Shown one piece after another: positions 1-7,688 of a stretch of DNA of 64,000 bases. The translations under genes were made by a program, and so were the position numbers. This stretch comes from JAXGMV01 sp040772085 (GTDB lineage Bacteria; Chloroflexota; Anaerolineae; Anaerolineales; Anaerolineaceae), in NCBI GenBank assembly GCA_040772085.1, contig JAXGYU010000001.1, forward strand, positions 2,046,001 to 2,110,000, in the 5' to 3' direction. Position 1 is the stretch's first letter. Each line of letters begins with the position of its first letter. A model generated the notes under the pieces. That model did no database searches. It worked only from the letters and a program-made list of their open reading frames with translations, and had not been told where the DNA came from.

Positions 1-496
1 GGAATTGCACGCAGTAGATGTTCTGGCTGGCGTTCGCCATGGCCGCGATCGGGCTGTGTTCGCTGGTCGCGATGGTGACATAGCCCGCGGGCAGCGTCTC
101 GGTGCGGTCACCGTGCGACATCCAGGCCTGGAAGCGGCCTGCCGGCAGCAAGGGGTTGGGCGCGACTGTCTCCACCCAGGCCTGACCAAACTCGCGGGCT
201 GGTGCGCCGATCACTTCGCCGCCAAAATGGCGGGTGAGCGCGTGCATGCCGTAACAAATGCCCAGAATCGGCTTGCCGGAATCCAGCACATAGTCCGGAA
301 TTTGCGGCGCGCCGGGTTCGTAGATTGAATTGGGACCGCCGGAAAGGATAAACCCCTTCGGCTTGACCGCCATTACCTGTTCAGCCGGCGCGTCGTGAGG
401 GAAGAGCTCACAGAATACTTGCGCTTCACGGACACGGCGCGCAATCAGTTGCGTCGTTTGTGATCCAAAATCGAGTACGACAACGGTATCAGGCAT
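1..496 (-). CDS. guaA: GMP synthase (glutamine-hydrolysing), N-terminal part; runs off the window
   Basis: GuaA makes GMP from XMP using ATP and glutamine in the cytoplasm. About 165 codons are present, all from the N-terminal class I glutamine amidotransferase domain. The protein begins MPDTVVVLDFGSQ, then has the ILSGGPNS motif and the nucleophile-elbow motif GICYGMH with the catalytic Cys. The ATP-pyrophosphatase and dimerisation domains lie outside the window. The start at 496 is supported by a GGGAGGA ribosome-binding site about 5 bases upstream on the minus strand. It lies just downstream of xpt, another purine gene, but a hairpin separates the two. Identity is secure from the amidotransferase domain; the rest of the gene cannot be checked here. 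Confidence 0.95.
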   Translation of the reverse strand, partial: MPDTVVVLDFGSQTTQLIARRVREAQVFCELFPHDAPAEQVMAVKPKGFILSGGPNSIYEPGAPQIPDYVLDSGKPILGICYGMHALTRHFGGEVIGAPAREFGQAWVETVAPNPLLPAGRFQAWMSHGDRTETLPAGYVTIATSEHSPIAAMANASQNIYCVQF

Positions 497-521
497 GGGG
501 GTCCTCCCGGCAGGTCAGGTC

Positions 522-553
522 AGAAAATAAAGACGGCATGATTGCTCATGCCG
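522..553 (-). terminator. Rho-independent terminator-like hairpin after xpt
   Basis: On the minus strand a perfect 7-bp stem (CGGCATG / CATGCCG, positions 534-553, 6-base loop) is followed by TCTTTATTTT. It lies eight bases past the xpt stop codon and before guaA, so it may end xpt transcripts or act as an attenuator between two purine genes. Confidence 0.6.
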
Positions 554-561
554 GTTTGTTA

Positions 562-1134
562 TCAGTCAGCGAAGACGATGCAGCCATCGTCCATGTTTTT
601 AATGGTTACAAGCGATTCAACCGGCACGTTGTAATGGGTCAGTTTTTCGCGACCGCCTTCGAATGATTTTTCGATCAGGGTGCCAATGCCGACCAGTTTG
701 GCGCCGGCACCTTCCGTCAGGCGTACCAGGCCCAAAATCGTTTCTCCCGAGGCAAGGAAGTCATCGATGATCAGCACGCGGGCGTCCTTGCGCAGGAATT
801 CGGGCGAGACGATCAGCTCAACCGAACCGCCTTTGGTATGGGACGGCGCGACAGTCAGATAGACCGTGCCGGGCATAGTGACGGGTTTGGTCTTACGCGC
901 GTACACCACAGGCAGCCCGAGGTACTTGGCGGTCATGACTGCCGGCGCGATGCCGGAAATCTCAGCTGTCAGCACCAGGTCAGCGCCGACATCCTTGAAC
1001 AGCCGGGCAAACTCCTCGCCGCAGGCGTCCATCAGCGCCGGGTCTACCATGTGATTAATAAAGCCGTCGACCTTCAGAATGCCCTTGCCCAGGTTCTTGC
1101 CATCCTGGAGAATCCTCTGTTTCAGTAAGTCCAT
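562..1134 (-). CDS. xpt: Xanthine phosphoribosyltransferase
   Basis: Converts xanthine and PRPP to XMP for purine salvage; GuaA then turns XMP into GMP, which fits the guaA gene just downstream. The 190-residue length is typical of Xpt. Visible motifs are the N-terminal MDLLKQRILQDGK, the family segment DLVLTAEISGIAPA, and the PRPP-binding loop VLIIDDFLASGET (about residues 125-137). The open frame extends 23 codons further upstream, but the ATG at 1134 is preceded by GAGG at a good distance and gives the normal Xpt N-terminus. No purine riboswitch fold is visible in the short leader; a TATAAT box lies about 50 bases upstream. Confidence 0.95.
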   Translation of the reverse strand: MDLLKQRILQDGKNLGKGILKVDGFINHMVDPALMDACGEEFARLFKDVGADLVLTAEISGIAPAVMTAKYLGLPVVYARKTKPVTMPGTVYLTVAPSHTKGGSVELIVSPEFLRKDARVLIIDDFLASGETILGLVRLTEGAGAKLVGIGTLIEKSFEGGREKLTHYNVPVESLVTIKNMDDGCIVFAD

Positions 1135-1182
1135 ATGTGCCTCGATTGTCTGTTGTGGTGGCAGTTGGTTGCCCAACCCCTG

Positions 1183-1188
1183 ATTATA
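1183..1188 (-). promoter_or_regulatory. Putative -10 box for xpt
   Basis: TATAAT reads on the minus strand 48 bases upstream of the xpt start. No matching -35 is visible 16-18 bases further up. It sits just beyond the transposase remnant, so it survived or was created by that insertion. Confidence 0.45.
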
Positions 1189-1242
1189 CTTACAAATGCT
1201 CAAACGCCGGAAAGGTTCGCCGATACACAGGGTAATTGCAGC

Positions 1243-1572
1243 TTATTGAGCGAGGACATGGAGCAAATACTCGTCAGAGTGGGCACAGCGCGTGCGTTTA
1301 CCATGCGCTCTGATCTTGACTGATTTATCCCGCCTCAGCAAATTGATAGCCATTTTACGGATAATGGCAAAATTACCTGCAGCATTATCCTTCCTGACCC
1401 TGCAGCGATCCTCGTTGAATGCAATGTCAAGTACCCAGTGCAATCTGTTCTCAATGCCCCAATGCGCTCTCTGGACAGAAAGGACCTCATGGGCTTTGCC
1501 TTTCTTGTTGGTTATGCAGTATCGTGTGGATACCTCTGCTTTATCCCCAACCCGGCGCTCACTCTCTGGAAA
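1243..1572 (-). pseudogene. ISAs1-family transposase remnant (C-terminal part only)
   Basis: About 110 codons match the C-terminal end of ISAs1-type DDE transposases. The diagnostic motif is AHWGIENRLHWVLDIAFNED, with TRYCITN just before it and the ending NFAIIRKMAINLLRR plus a basic tail. A full transposase is about 370 residues, so the N-terminal and most catalytic regions are missing. The frame stays open upstream to 1629, but homology appears to begin near ESERRVGDKAEVSTRY at about 1572. It overlaps the 3' end of the CPBP gene by about 14 bases, which suggests the insertion replaced that gene's original end. No terminal inverted repeats were recognised. It cannot be active. Confidence 0.85.
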
Positions 1573-2416
1573 CACCAGACTTGTCACTGCGCTGCCGGCT
1601 TTTGAAGAGCTGATGAAATGCCAGGCCAAGCAGAACAGTGATCAGGATGCCGGCCAGCGCCAGGGCGTAATAGCCGGGCTGCAAGCCGCCGATGCCGCGC
1701 ATTCCCAGGATAAGGTGAATGGCATTATTGATCGTATGCGCGATCATGGCCGTGAGCAGGCTGCCCGTCTTCCAAAATAGCCAGGTATAGATGATGGTCA
1801 TGGGCAGGTAGCCGATGAAGACAAGGGGGACATTTTGCTCTCCCAAGTGGGGCACGATGAAGAGGATGCCCACCAGGATGGCGGCAGAGAGCGTGCAGGC
1901 CGAAACCCATTTTGAATTGGAGGCTTTGAACCTGGCAAGCCCGTCACGTAGGGAGCGGAAGAGCAAGCCGCGGAAAAAGAGCTCTTCGAATACCGGCCCA
2001 AGAACGGTTACCGTCAGGATGCTTATGATGGTGGGGAGGGGCTGCTGTCCAAATTGCTGCTGCTTTAAGGTTTCCATCACATTGCCAACCGATTGAGGCA
2101 GCAGATAGCGCACCAGGGCAGAAACGGCTAGCAGGACCAAGCCGCCGCCGAACCCCCAGGCCAACGCACTGCCCAGCGAGCGGTTTAGAATGGAAAAATC
2201 ACCAAACTGATTGGAGCGATGGATCAGGCTTCCCAGAGCCACCACCAGCAGGGATGTAAGCAGCAGCCCCAGCACCTGGGAAGCGGTTCCGATCAGCGAG
2301 GATTGCGTCAGCATGGTCATGACCGAGCGTAAAGCCAGTGAAAGTAAAAACGCCACGGGCATGTACCACCAGCGCCAGACTCCAATGGGGAGAGGGCCAA
2401 GTTTTTCTTTTTTCAT
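1559..2416 (-). CDS. CPBP family intramembrane glutamic endopeptidase
   Basis: A 285-residue polytopic membrane protein of the CAAX protease / bacteriocin-processing (Abi, Rce1-like) family. It has about eight hydrophobic segments. The three active-site motifs are present: EELFFRG (EExxxR) near residue 145, FIVPH (FxxxH) near 185, and HTINN near 226. The family cleaves peptides in the membrane; the substrate here is unknown. The start is set by GGAGGA nine bases upstream. The C-terminal codons overlap the transposase remnant, so the last residues may derive from the insertion rather than from the original gene. All catalytic motifs are intact, so function is probably kept. Confidence 0.85.
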   Translation of the reverse strand: MKKEKLGPLPIGVWRWWYMPVAFLLSLALRSVMTMLTQSSLIGTASQVLGLLLTSLLVVALGSLIHRSNQFGDFSILNRSLGSALAWGFGGGLVLLAVSALVRYLLPQSVGNVMETLKQQQFGQQPLPTIISILTVTVLGPVFEELFFRGLLFRSLRDGLARFKASNSKWVSACTLSAAILVGILFIVPHLGEQNVPLVFIGYLPMTIIYTWLFWKTGSLLTAMIAHTINNAIHLILGMRGIGGLQPGYYALALAGILITVLLGLAFHQLFKSRQRSDKSGVSRE

Positions 2417-2453
2417 GATGAAAATCCTCCAAGAATTTTATTAAACGACTGTG

Positions 2454-2459
2454 ATTATA
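2454..2459 (-). promoter_or_regulatory. Putative -10 box for the CPBP gene
   Basis: TATAAT on the minus strand, 37 bases before the ATG at 2416. No clear -35. Confidence 0.4.
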
Positions 2460-2614
2460 ACGACACGATGGCTTAATAGTTCCTTGAAATGGCTTCATTG
2501 ATAATTCAGAAGTCTTTCGATTTGCTAAATACATTATTAGCGGGATGTCCTTGCTCAATAAGATGCAATTGTCCTGCGCAGATAAACTTTCTTATCGGTT
2601 CAACAGAGTGCTTA

Positions 2615-2623
2615 TGTTAGAAT
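2615..2623 (+). promoter_or_regulatory. Extended -10 promoter for maf, possibly leaderless
   Basis: TGTTAGAAT is an extended -10 (TGn + TAGAAT). It ends eight bases before the maf ATG at 2632, and no Shine-Dalgarno sequence lies between. Transcription would start within one or two bases of the start codon. No -35 is recognisable. Confidence 0.5.
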
Positions 2624-2631
2624 TTTTCCGC

Positions 2632-3297
2632 ATGAATTCAACCCCCGTGATACTCGCCTCAGCCTCTCCCCGGCGGCGCTTCCTGATGGATTTGACCGGC
2701 CTGGACTATCAGGTTCAGCCGGCCGATCTGCGTGAAGAAAACGGAGCGGATGAACCCCCGCGAAACTATGTCACCCGTCTGGCACGCGAGAAAGCGCTCA
2801 GCATCTTCAGTCAGCATCAAGGCCGGGTGGCAGTCATTGCTGCCGATACGACGGTCGTTGACGCGGGCAGCATCCTCGGCAAACCGGCGGACGCCGATGA
2901 GGCGCGCGCGATGCTGAACCAATTGCGCGGGCATCAGCATCATGTGATGACTGGTCTCGCTGCTGCCTTGCCGGGAGATGATGTGCGCGTGGAGCTGTGC
3001 GTCTCCGCCGTTCCGATGCGGGATTACACTGACGAAGAAATCGAAACCTACATCCAGTCCGGTGACCCAATGGATAAGGCCGGCGCGTATGCCATTCAGC
3101 ACGTGGGTTTTCATCCGGCTGCCGGGTTCAGCGGCTGCTATACCGGCGTGATTGGTCTCCCTCTATGCCACATGAAACGCATGCTCCAGGGCACGCCGTA
3201 CGACCTGCCAGACGACATCGCGTTGCGCTGCCAGCAGGGTTTGGGATATTCCTGCCCGATCTACGAAGCCGTTTTACGCGGCGAGAATGTGGGATAA
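2632..3297 (+). CDS. maf: Maf/Ham1-type nucleoside triphosphate pyrophosphatase
   Basis: Maf proteins hydrolyse dTTP/UTP or modified nucleotides to monophosphates (house-cleaning) and have been linked to septum control. The start at 2632 gives the canonical N-terminus with LASASPRRRFLMDL, the family signature SxSPRR. Further motifs are VIAADTTVV (D-T, metal site) near residue 72, LGKP near 83, the MLNQLRGHQHHVMTGLA segment, and GDPMDKAGAYAIQ near 144. At 221 residues it is slightly longer than the usual 190-200. A longer in-frame reading from 2545 lacks family similarity in its extra 29 residues. The neighbouring PBP and RsgA genes are also growth-related. The Maf subfamily (YhdE or YceF type) was not decided. 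Confidence 0.92.
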   Translation: MNSTPVILASASPRRRFLMDLTGLDYQVQPADLREENGADEPPRNYVTRLAREKALSIFSQHQGRVAVIAADTTVVDAGSILGKPADADEARAMLNQLRGHQHHVMTGLAAALPGDDVRVELCVSAVPMRDYTDEEIETYIQSGDPMDKAGAYAIQHVGFHPAAGFSGCYTGVIGLPLCHMKRMLQGTPYDLPDDIALRCQQGLGYSCPIYEAVLRGENVG

Positions 3298-3320
3298 TTA
3301 GCCCGAGCTCGAGGTAATTA

Positions 3321-5531
3321 ATGAAAAAATCCCTTTACTTTTTGATCGTGCTTACGCTGCTGCTTGGCGCGTGCGGGCAGCAGGCTCAGACCACTCCTAC
3401 AGTGACACAATCAGCGCAACCGACTGAGGCAGCGCTGCCTTCCCCCATCGTCCAGACCACCAGCCTGCCTGATCCCGAATTCATGGCTGAACGCTTCTTC
3501 GAAGCCTGGCAGATCGAGAACTATCAGGCGATGTACGACCTATTATGCGCGACCAGCAAAGACGCCATCTCGCTTGAGGACTTCTCCAAGCGTTATACCG
3601 ATCTGGCGACGACCATGACCCTGCAGAAGTTTGAACCGCGGGTGACCAGCAGCCTGACGAACCCCGGCAATGCCCAGGTGGCTTATCACGTCAAGTACAT
3701 CACGGCCGTGCTGGGTGAGATCGAGCGCGACATGGTCATGAACATGACCTGGGAGAACGAACGATGGCTGATCAAATGGGATCCGACCATGATCATGCCG
3801 GAGTTGACGGGCGGCAACGTGCTCAAGATCGATTACCGGGTGCCGGAACGCGGCGAAATCTTTGACCGCAACGGTCAGGTGCTGGTGGGGCAGACGACTG
3901 CCTACGCGCTGGGGATCGTGCCTGGCGCTATCGTCTCCACAGAAGAAGGCACCTTGCAGCAGGAGCTGGCGATCCTCACGAACAACACCCGTGAAGGCAT
4001 CTTTAAAATGTACGAGAGCGCGGTTGGACAGGATTGGTATGTCCCGATCGGCGACGCGTCAGCCAAGGCGTATCAGGCGCGCCAGCATATCCTCTCCGGA
4101 CTGGATGGACTGCGGGCGATTGAATACACGGCGCGCTATTACTATAATGAAGGCGTAGCGCCGCACGCGATTGGTTATGCCCAGCCAATCTACAAAGAAC
4201 AGCTTGACGAATACAAGCGCCTCGGCTATCGCGGCGATGAGTTCATCGGACAGACGGGCATCGAAAAGTGGGGTGATCAGTATCTCTCCGGCCAGCATGG
4301 CGGCGCGCTCTACGTGGTTGACCCGCAAGGCGTGGTCGTCACCCGCCTGGCTGAGACGCCCGCGGTGCCGGCAGAATCGATCACGACTACCATCGATACC
4401 GCCCTGCAATTGCCATTGCAGGCGACAATCAACACCTTCCGCGGCGCGATCGTTGTCCTGGAACGGGATACAGGGCGCGTGCTCACTTTGGCATCCGGAC
4501 CGGAATTCAACCCCAATCTGTTCAACTACGGCAATTTCAACAGCCAATTTCAACTGCGTGACCTGCTCAATTCACCGGATCAGCCGACGCTCAACCGCGC
4601 GACCCAGGGTCTTTACCCGCTTGGATCCGTGTTCAAGATCATCACCATGGCAGCCGCGCTGGAAAGCGGTCTGTTCTATCCCTCGACCCAATATGACTGC
4701 GGCTATGAGTTTCTCGAGCTGCCTGGTATGGTGCTGTACGACTGGACGAAAACCAAAGAGGTTCCCCCCAGCGGTATGCTGACCTTGCAGGAAGGGCTGA
4801 TGCGCTCCTGCAATCCCTACTTCTATCACATCGGACTGGTGTTATTTGATCAGGGCGGCGGCTCGCTGATACCCGAGATGGCGCGCGGCTTTGGTCTCGG
4901 CAGCCCGACCGGCATCGGTCAGGTGGCTGAAGATGTCGGCAACGTGCCTGACATCACCAACAGCCCGGATTCGGTGCAATTGGCGATTGGCCAGGGGCAG
5001 TTGCTGGTCACGCCGCTGCAGGTGGCAGCCTTTGTTGCCGCGGTCGGTAACGGCGGCACGCTCTACAAACCGCAACTGGTCGAGAAGATCACCACACTCG
5101 ACGGTGAGGATACCTTTACTTTCAAGCCCGAGGTCAATGGCACCTTGCCGGTCTCTGAAGAAAACCTCAAATACATCACGGATGCCATGGCGATGGTCGT
5201 CGATGACAAGCGCGGTACGGCTTACAACGTTTTCCGCGGGCTGGGTATCAAAATCCACGCCAAGACAGGCACCGCCAGCAATGAAAACGTCAACGCATCG
5301 CACGCCTTTTTCGCCGGCTACACCGATCAGAACTTGCCGAACAAGCCCGACATCGCGATAGCGGTGCTGGCTGAGAACGCCGGCGAGGGCTCTGAGATTG
5401 CCGCGCCGATCTTCAGACGGGTGGTCGAAATCTATTTCCTGGGCGCCGCTCAGAAGAAGCTGCCCTGGGAGTCTTCCTTATATGTCAACAGCACACCGAC
5501 TCCGGTGACCAATGCCACTCCGGCTCCATAA
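3321..5531 (+). CDS. Class B penicillin-binding protein with MecA-N (NTF2-like) domain, lipoprotein-anchored
   Basis: A 736-residue DD-transpeptidase that would cross-link peptidoglycan outside the membrane. The N-terminus (MKKSLYFLIVLTLLLGAC) has a lipobox LGAC, so it appears anchored as a lipoprotein rather than by a transmembrane helix as in typical class B PBPs. Residues about 50-155 resemble the NTF2-like MecA_N domain. A PBP dimerisation region follows (starting RGEIFDRNG, about residue 178). The transpeptidase domain has all three active-site motifs: S436-V-F-K439, S496-C-N498 and K648-T-G-T. A GAGGTAATTA ribosome-binding site precedes the ATG. It is closest in architecture to PBP2a/PBP3-like proteins; beta-lactam affinity cannot be inferred. 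Confidence 0.93.
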   Translation: MKKSLYFLIVLTLLLGACGQQAQTTPTVTQSAQPTEAALPSPIVQTTSLPDPEFMAERFFEAWQIENYQAMYDLLCATSKDAISLEDFSKRYTDLATTMTLQKFEPRVTSSLTNPGNAQVAYHVKYITAVLGEIERDMVMNMTWENERWLIKWDPTMIMPELTGGNVLKIDYRVPERGEIFDRNGQVLVGQTTAYALGIVPGAIVSTEEGTLQQELAILTNNTREGIFKMYESAVGQDWYVPIGDASAKAYQARQHILSGLDGLRAIEYTARYYYNEGVAPHAIGYAQPIYKEQLDEYKRLGYRGDEFIGQTGIEKWGDQYLSGQHGGALYVVDPQGVVVTRLAETPAVPAESITTTIDTALQLPLQATINTFRGAIVVLERDTGRVLTLASGPEFNPNLFNYGNFNSQFQLRDLLNSPDQPTLNRATQGLYPLGSVFKIITMAAALESGLFYPSTQYDCGYEFLELPGMVLYDWTKTKEVPPSGMLTLQEGLMRSCNPYFYHIGLVLFDQGGGSLIPEMARGFGLGSPTGIGQVAEDVGNVPDITNSPDSVQLAIGQGQLLVTPLQVAAFVAAVGNGGTLYKPQLVEKITTLDGEDTFTFKPEVNGTLPVSEENLKYITDAMAMVVDDKRGTAYNVFRGLGIKIHAKTGTASNENVNASHAFFAGYTDQNLPNKPDIAIAVLAENAGEGSEIAAPIFRRVVEIYFLGAAQKKLPWESSLYVNSTPTPVTNATPAP

Positions 5532-5549
5532 GCGCGACATGATCGTTAA

Positions 5550-6467
5550 ATGACAGGTTCAGACAGGCTTCAGGGGCGGATCATCAAAATGAGGTCCGGT
5601 TTCTATGAGATAGAAACCGACCGGGGCATCATCACCAGCCACATCAGGGGCAAGGTCAAACAGACCGCCAGAGACGGCGACCAGCCGGCTCTCGGCGATG
5701 TGGTTGAGATCAGCATGCAGCGTGACAACAAGGGGTCTATCGAAGCCATCCTCCCGCGCCAGCGTGTCCTCGGGCGCTCGGTGCCTTCGACCCGCGGAGA
5801 TTATCAGCAGGTGCTGATTGCCAACCTCGATCAGGTTGTGCTGGTGTTTTCCTGCGCGCTGCCCGAACCCAGCCTGCGCATGCTGGACCGTTTTCTGGTG
5901 ATCGCCGAGCGCAATGAGATACCAGCGCTGATTGTGGCAAACAAAATCGACCTGGTTGGCTTGCGAATTGCGAAAAAACAGTTTGGCATGTACACTGAAC
6001 TTGGCTATCGCGTGATTTACACGTCAGCTTCCCAGCGCAAGGGCATCAAGGAACTGCAGGCAGAACTGACTGGTAAAACGTCGGCGTTGGCCGGACCATC
6101 GGGGGTGGGCAAGACCAGCTTGCTGAATGCCATTCAGCCGCAGCTCGGGCTGCAGGTCGGCGAGATCAGTACCTTCACGCTCAAGGGCCGGCATACAACT
6201 GTCGTCAGACAGTTGTTCCCGCTCGAAGGCGGCGGCTATGTGGCTGACCTGCCGGGCTTACGGCAACTGGCACTCTGGGATATTGAACCTGAAGAACTCG
6301 ACGCCTATTTCCCCGAACTGAAACCGCTAGTCGCGGACTGCCAGTTCAGCGACTGCACTCACCTGAATGAGCCGGGTTGCGCGGTTCTGGCGGCGCTTGA
6401 AGCCGGTGAGATTTATCCCGAGCGTTATGATTCTTATGTGCGCATGCGTCTGAATGAAGAGTATTGA
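5550..6467 (+). CDS. rsgA: Ribosome small subunit-dependent GTPase A
   Basis: RsgA is a GTPase that checks maturation of the 30S subunit. The 305-residue protein shows the circularly permuted G-motif order of the family: an N-terminal OB fold, then G4 N131-K-I-D134, G1 G182-P-S-G-V-G-K-T189, and G3 D233-L-P-G. A C-terminal zinc knuckle follows with C264, C269, H271 and C277. Length is normal. It begins 18 bases after the PBP gene with only a weak ribosome-binding site, which suggests translational coupling. It is followed by the epimerase 16 bases downstream. Confidence 0.97.
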   Translation: MTGSDRLQGRIIKMRSGFYEIETDRGIITSHIRGKVKQTARDGDQPALGDVVEISMQRDNKGSIEAILPRQRVLGRSVPSTRGDYQQVLIANLDQVVLVFSCALPEPSLRMLDRFLVIAERNEIPALIVANKIDLVGLRIAKKQFGMYTELGYRVIYTSASQRKGIKELQAELTGKTSALAGPSGVGKTSLLNAIQPQLGLQVGEISTFTLKGRHTTVVRQLFPLEGGGYVADLPGLRQLALWDIEPEELDAYFPELKPLVADCQFSDCTHLNEPGCAVLAALEAGEIYPERYDSYVRMRLNEEY

Positions 6468-6483
6468 TTTTGAGGAGACACCC

Positions 6484-7506
6484 ATGACCAGCGACCAATG
6501 CCTCACCCACGAGACCATGACCCTTAACCTGCGCAATCCGTTCGGTTTGTCCTACGGTGTAACCAGCGTCCGCTACAGCCACTGGATCAGGCTGGCAGGC
6601 GACGCCGGCTGGGGCGAAGGGGCGATCCCACCGTATTACGGCATCTCCACCGAATCAATGGTTGCCTATTGGGATCGCATGTCCGCCCGCCGCGACCCGC
6701 TGCCGACTACCATCGAAGAAATTGAACCGTGGATGGACAAGGATGGGCCGGCGCCGGCACGCTGCGCGGTAGAGATGGCATTGTATGACTACCTCGCCCG
6801 GCAGGCTGGCCTGCCGCTTTACAGGTTTCTGGGGATGACGAAGCCCGAAGGATTGTTGACCTCCTTTACTGTCGCCATGACGAACGCGGAGGAAATGGCT
6901 GAGCTGGCGCGCCAAGCCAGCAATCACCCGATCATCAAGATCAAGATGGGCGGTGAGCATGACCGGGAAAATCTGCTCGCCATCCGCGCAGCGCGTCCTG
7001 ACGCGCGCCTGATGATCGACGCCAATGCCGGCTGGACGCGCGAGCAGGCGCTGGCAATGCTGCCCGTGCTCGAGGAGAATGGCGTCGAGCTGGTGGAGCA
7101 GCCGCTGGTGAAGGATGATATCGCCGGGCTGGGACTGATACAGAAGCATACCCGCCTGCCCGTGGTGGCTGATGAGGCGCTGCAATCGGTAGCCGACTTC
7201 GAAGCCATTGCCGCGGCCGGCGTTCAGGGCATCAACCTGAAGCTGATGAAGCTGGGTGGTATCAGCGTGGCAGTCAACCTGATGCAGCGGGCTCACAAGT
7301 ATGGTATGCGCATCATGCTCGGTCAGATGATCGAGACATCGCTGGCGACGACAGCCATGGCGCACCTCTCGGGCGGTGCGACCTGGGCTGACCTGGATTC
7401 GCCGCTGCTGATCAGCAACGACCCGTTTACCGGCATAGCCTATACCGAAAACGGCACATTCACGGTCACCGACCAGCCTGGTCTGGGGGTTACCCGGAAA
7501 TCTTAG
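6484..7506 (+). CDS. Dipeptide epimerase (L-Ala-D/L-Glu epimerase type), enolase superfamily
   Basis: Epimerises the second residue of dipeptides; in murein recycling it converts L-Ala-D-Glu to L-Ala-L-Glu. The 340-residue protein has the muconate-lactonising subgroup residues in order: K152-x-K154, metal ligands D179 (IDANAGW), E205 (VEQP) and D230 (ADEA), and K253 (NLKLMK). D303-L-D305 near the C-terminus is the DxD pair that dipeptide epimerases use to bind the substrate amino group. The ATG at 6484 has GAGGAG six bases upstream; an earlier in-frame ATG at 6454 overlaps rsgA and lacks a site. It sits directly before peptide ABC transporter genes, which supports a role in using imported peptides. 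The exact dipeptide specificity is open. Confidence 0.9.
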   Translation: MTSDQCLTHETMTLNLRNPFGLSYGVTSVRYSHWIRLAGDAGWGEGAIPPYYGISTESMVAYWDRMSARRDPLPTTIEEIEPWMDKDGPAPARCAVEMALYDYLARQAGLPLYRFLGMTKPEGLLTSFTVAMTNAEEMAELARQASNHPIIKIKMGGEHDRENLLAIRAARPDARLMIDANAGWTREQALAMLPVLEENGVELVEQPLVKDDIAGLGLIQKHTRLPVVADEALQSVADFEAIAAAGVQGINLKLMKLGGISVAVNLMQRAHKYGMRIMLGQMIETSLATTAMAHLSGGATWADLDSPLLISNDPFTGIAYTENGTFTVTDQPGLGVTRKS

Positions 7507-7514
7507 TCACAAAA

Positions 7515-7526
7515 ATCATATATGAT
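7515..7526. promoter_or_regulatory. AT-rich palindrome, possible operator
   Basis: ATCATATATGAT is a perfect 12-base palindrome upstream of both promoter candidates of the first transporter operon. The flanking TGATATGATAT extends the AT-rich repeats. Operator function is a guess. Confidence 0.3.
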
Positions 7527-7549
7527 ATGATATTTGTCCCCAGAATATT

Positions 7550-7558
7550 TGATAGAAT
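7550..7558 (+). promoter_or_regulatory. Extended -10 promoter (P1) before the first peptide transporter operon
   Basis: TGATAGAAT (TGn + TAGAAT) without a -35. The same nine bases occur before the diacylglycerol kinase gene and before dnaG, which supports it as a promoter type of this genome. Confidence 0.45.
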
Positions 7559-7562
7559 AGGT

Positions 7563-7591
7563 TTGACACCTAAAAAAAATAAGGTTATACT
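7563..7591 (+). promoter_or_regulatory. Sigma-70 promoter TTGACA-17-TATACT (P2)
   Basis: TTGACA at 7563-7568 and TATACT at 7586-7591 are separated by exactly 17 bases, the best canonical promoter in the window. It would start transcription near 7598 and give a leader of about 90 bases. The leader contains a 7-bp inverted repeat (TAGCCAT 7601-7607, ATGGCTA 7637-7643). Confidence 0.8.
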
Positions 7592-7688
7592 GAAACGACC
7601 TAGCCATAAGGCGGCGTTACTTTAATAAAGGGATGCATGGCTAAAAAACCCCCGATATTAAAAATCCAATATAGAGAGAGCGTTCAAT

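Noticed and set aside
1135..1242. Possible purine riboswitch upstream of xpt
   Set aside because: No three-way junction with conserved loop bases could be drawn; the stretch lies between xpt and a transposase remnant.
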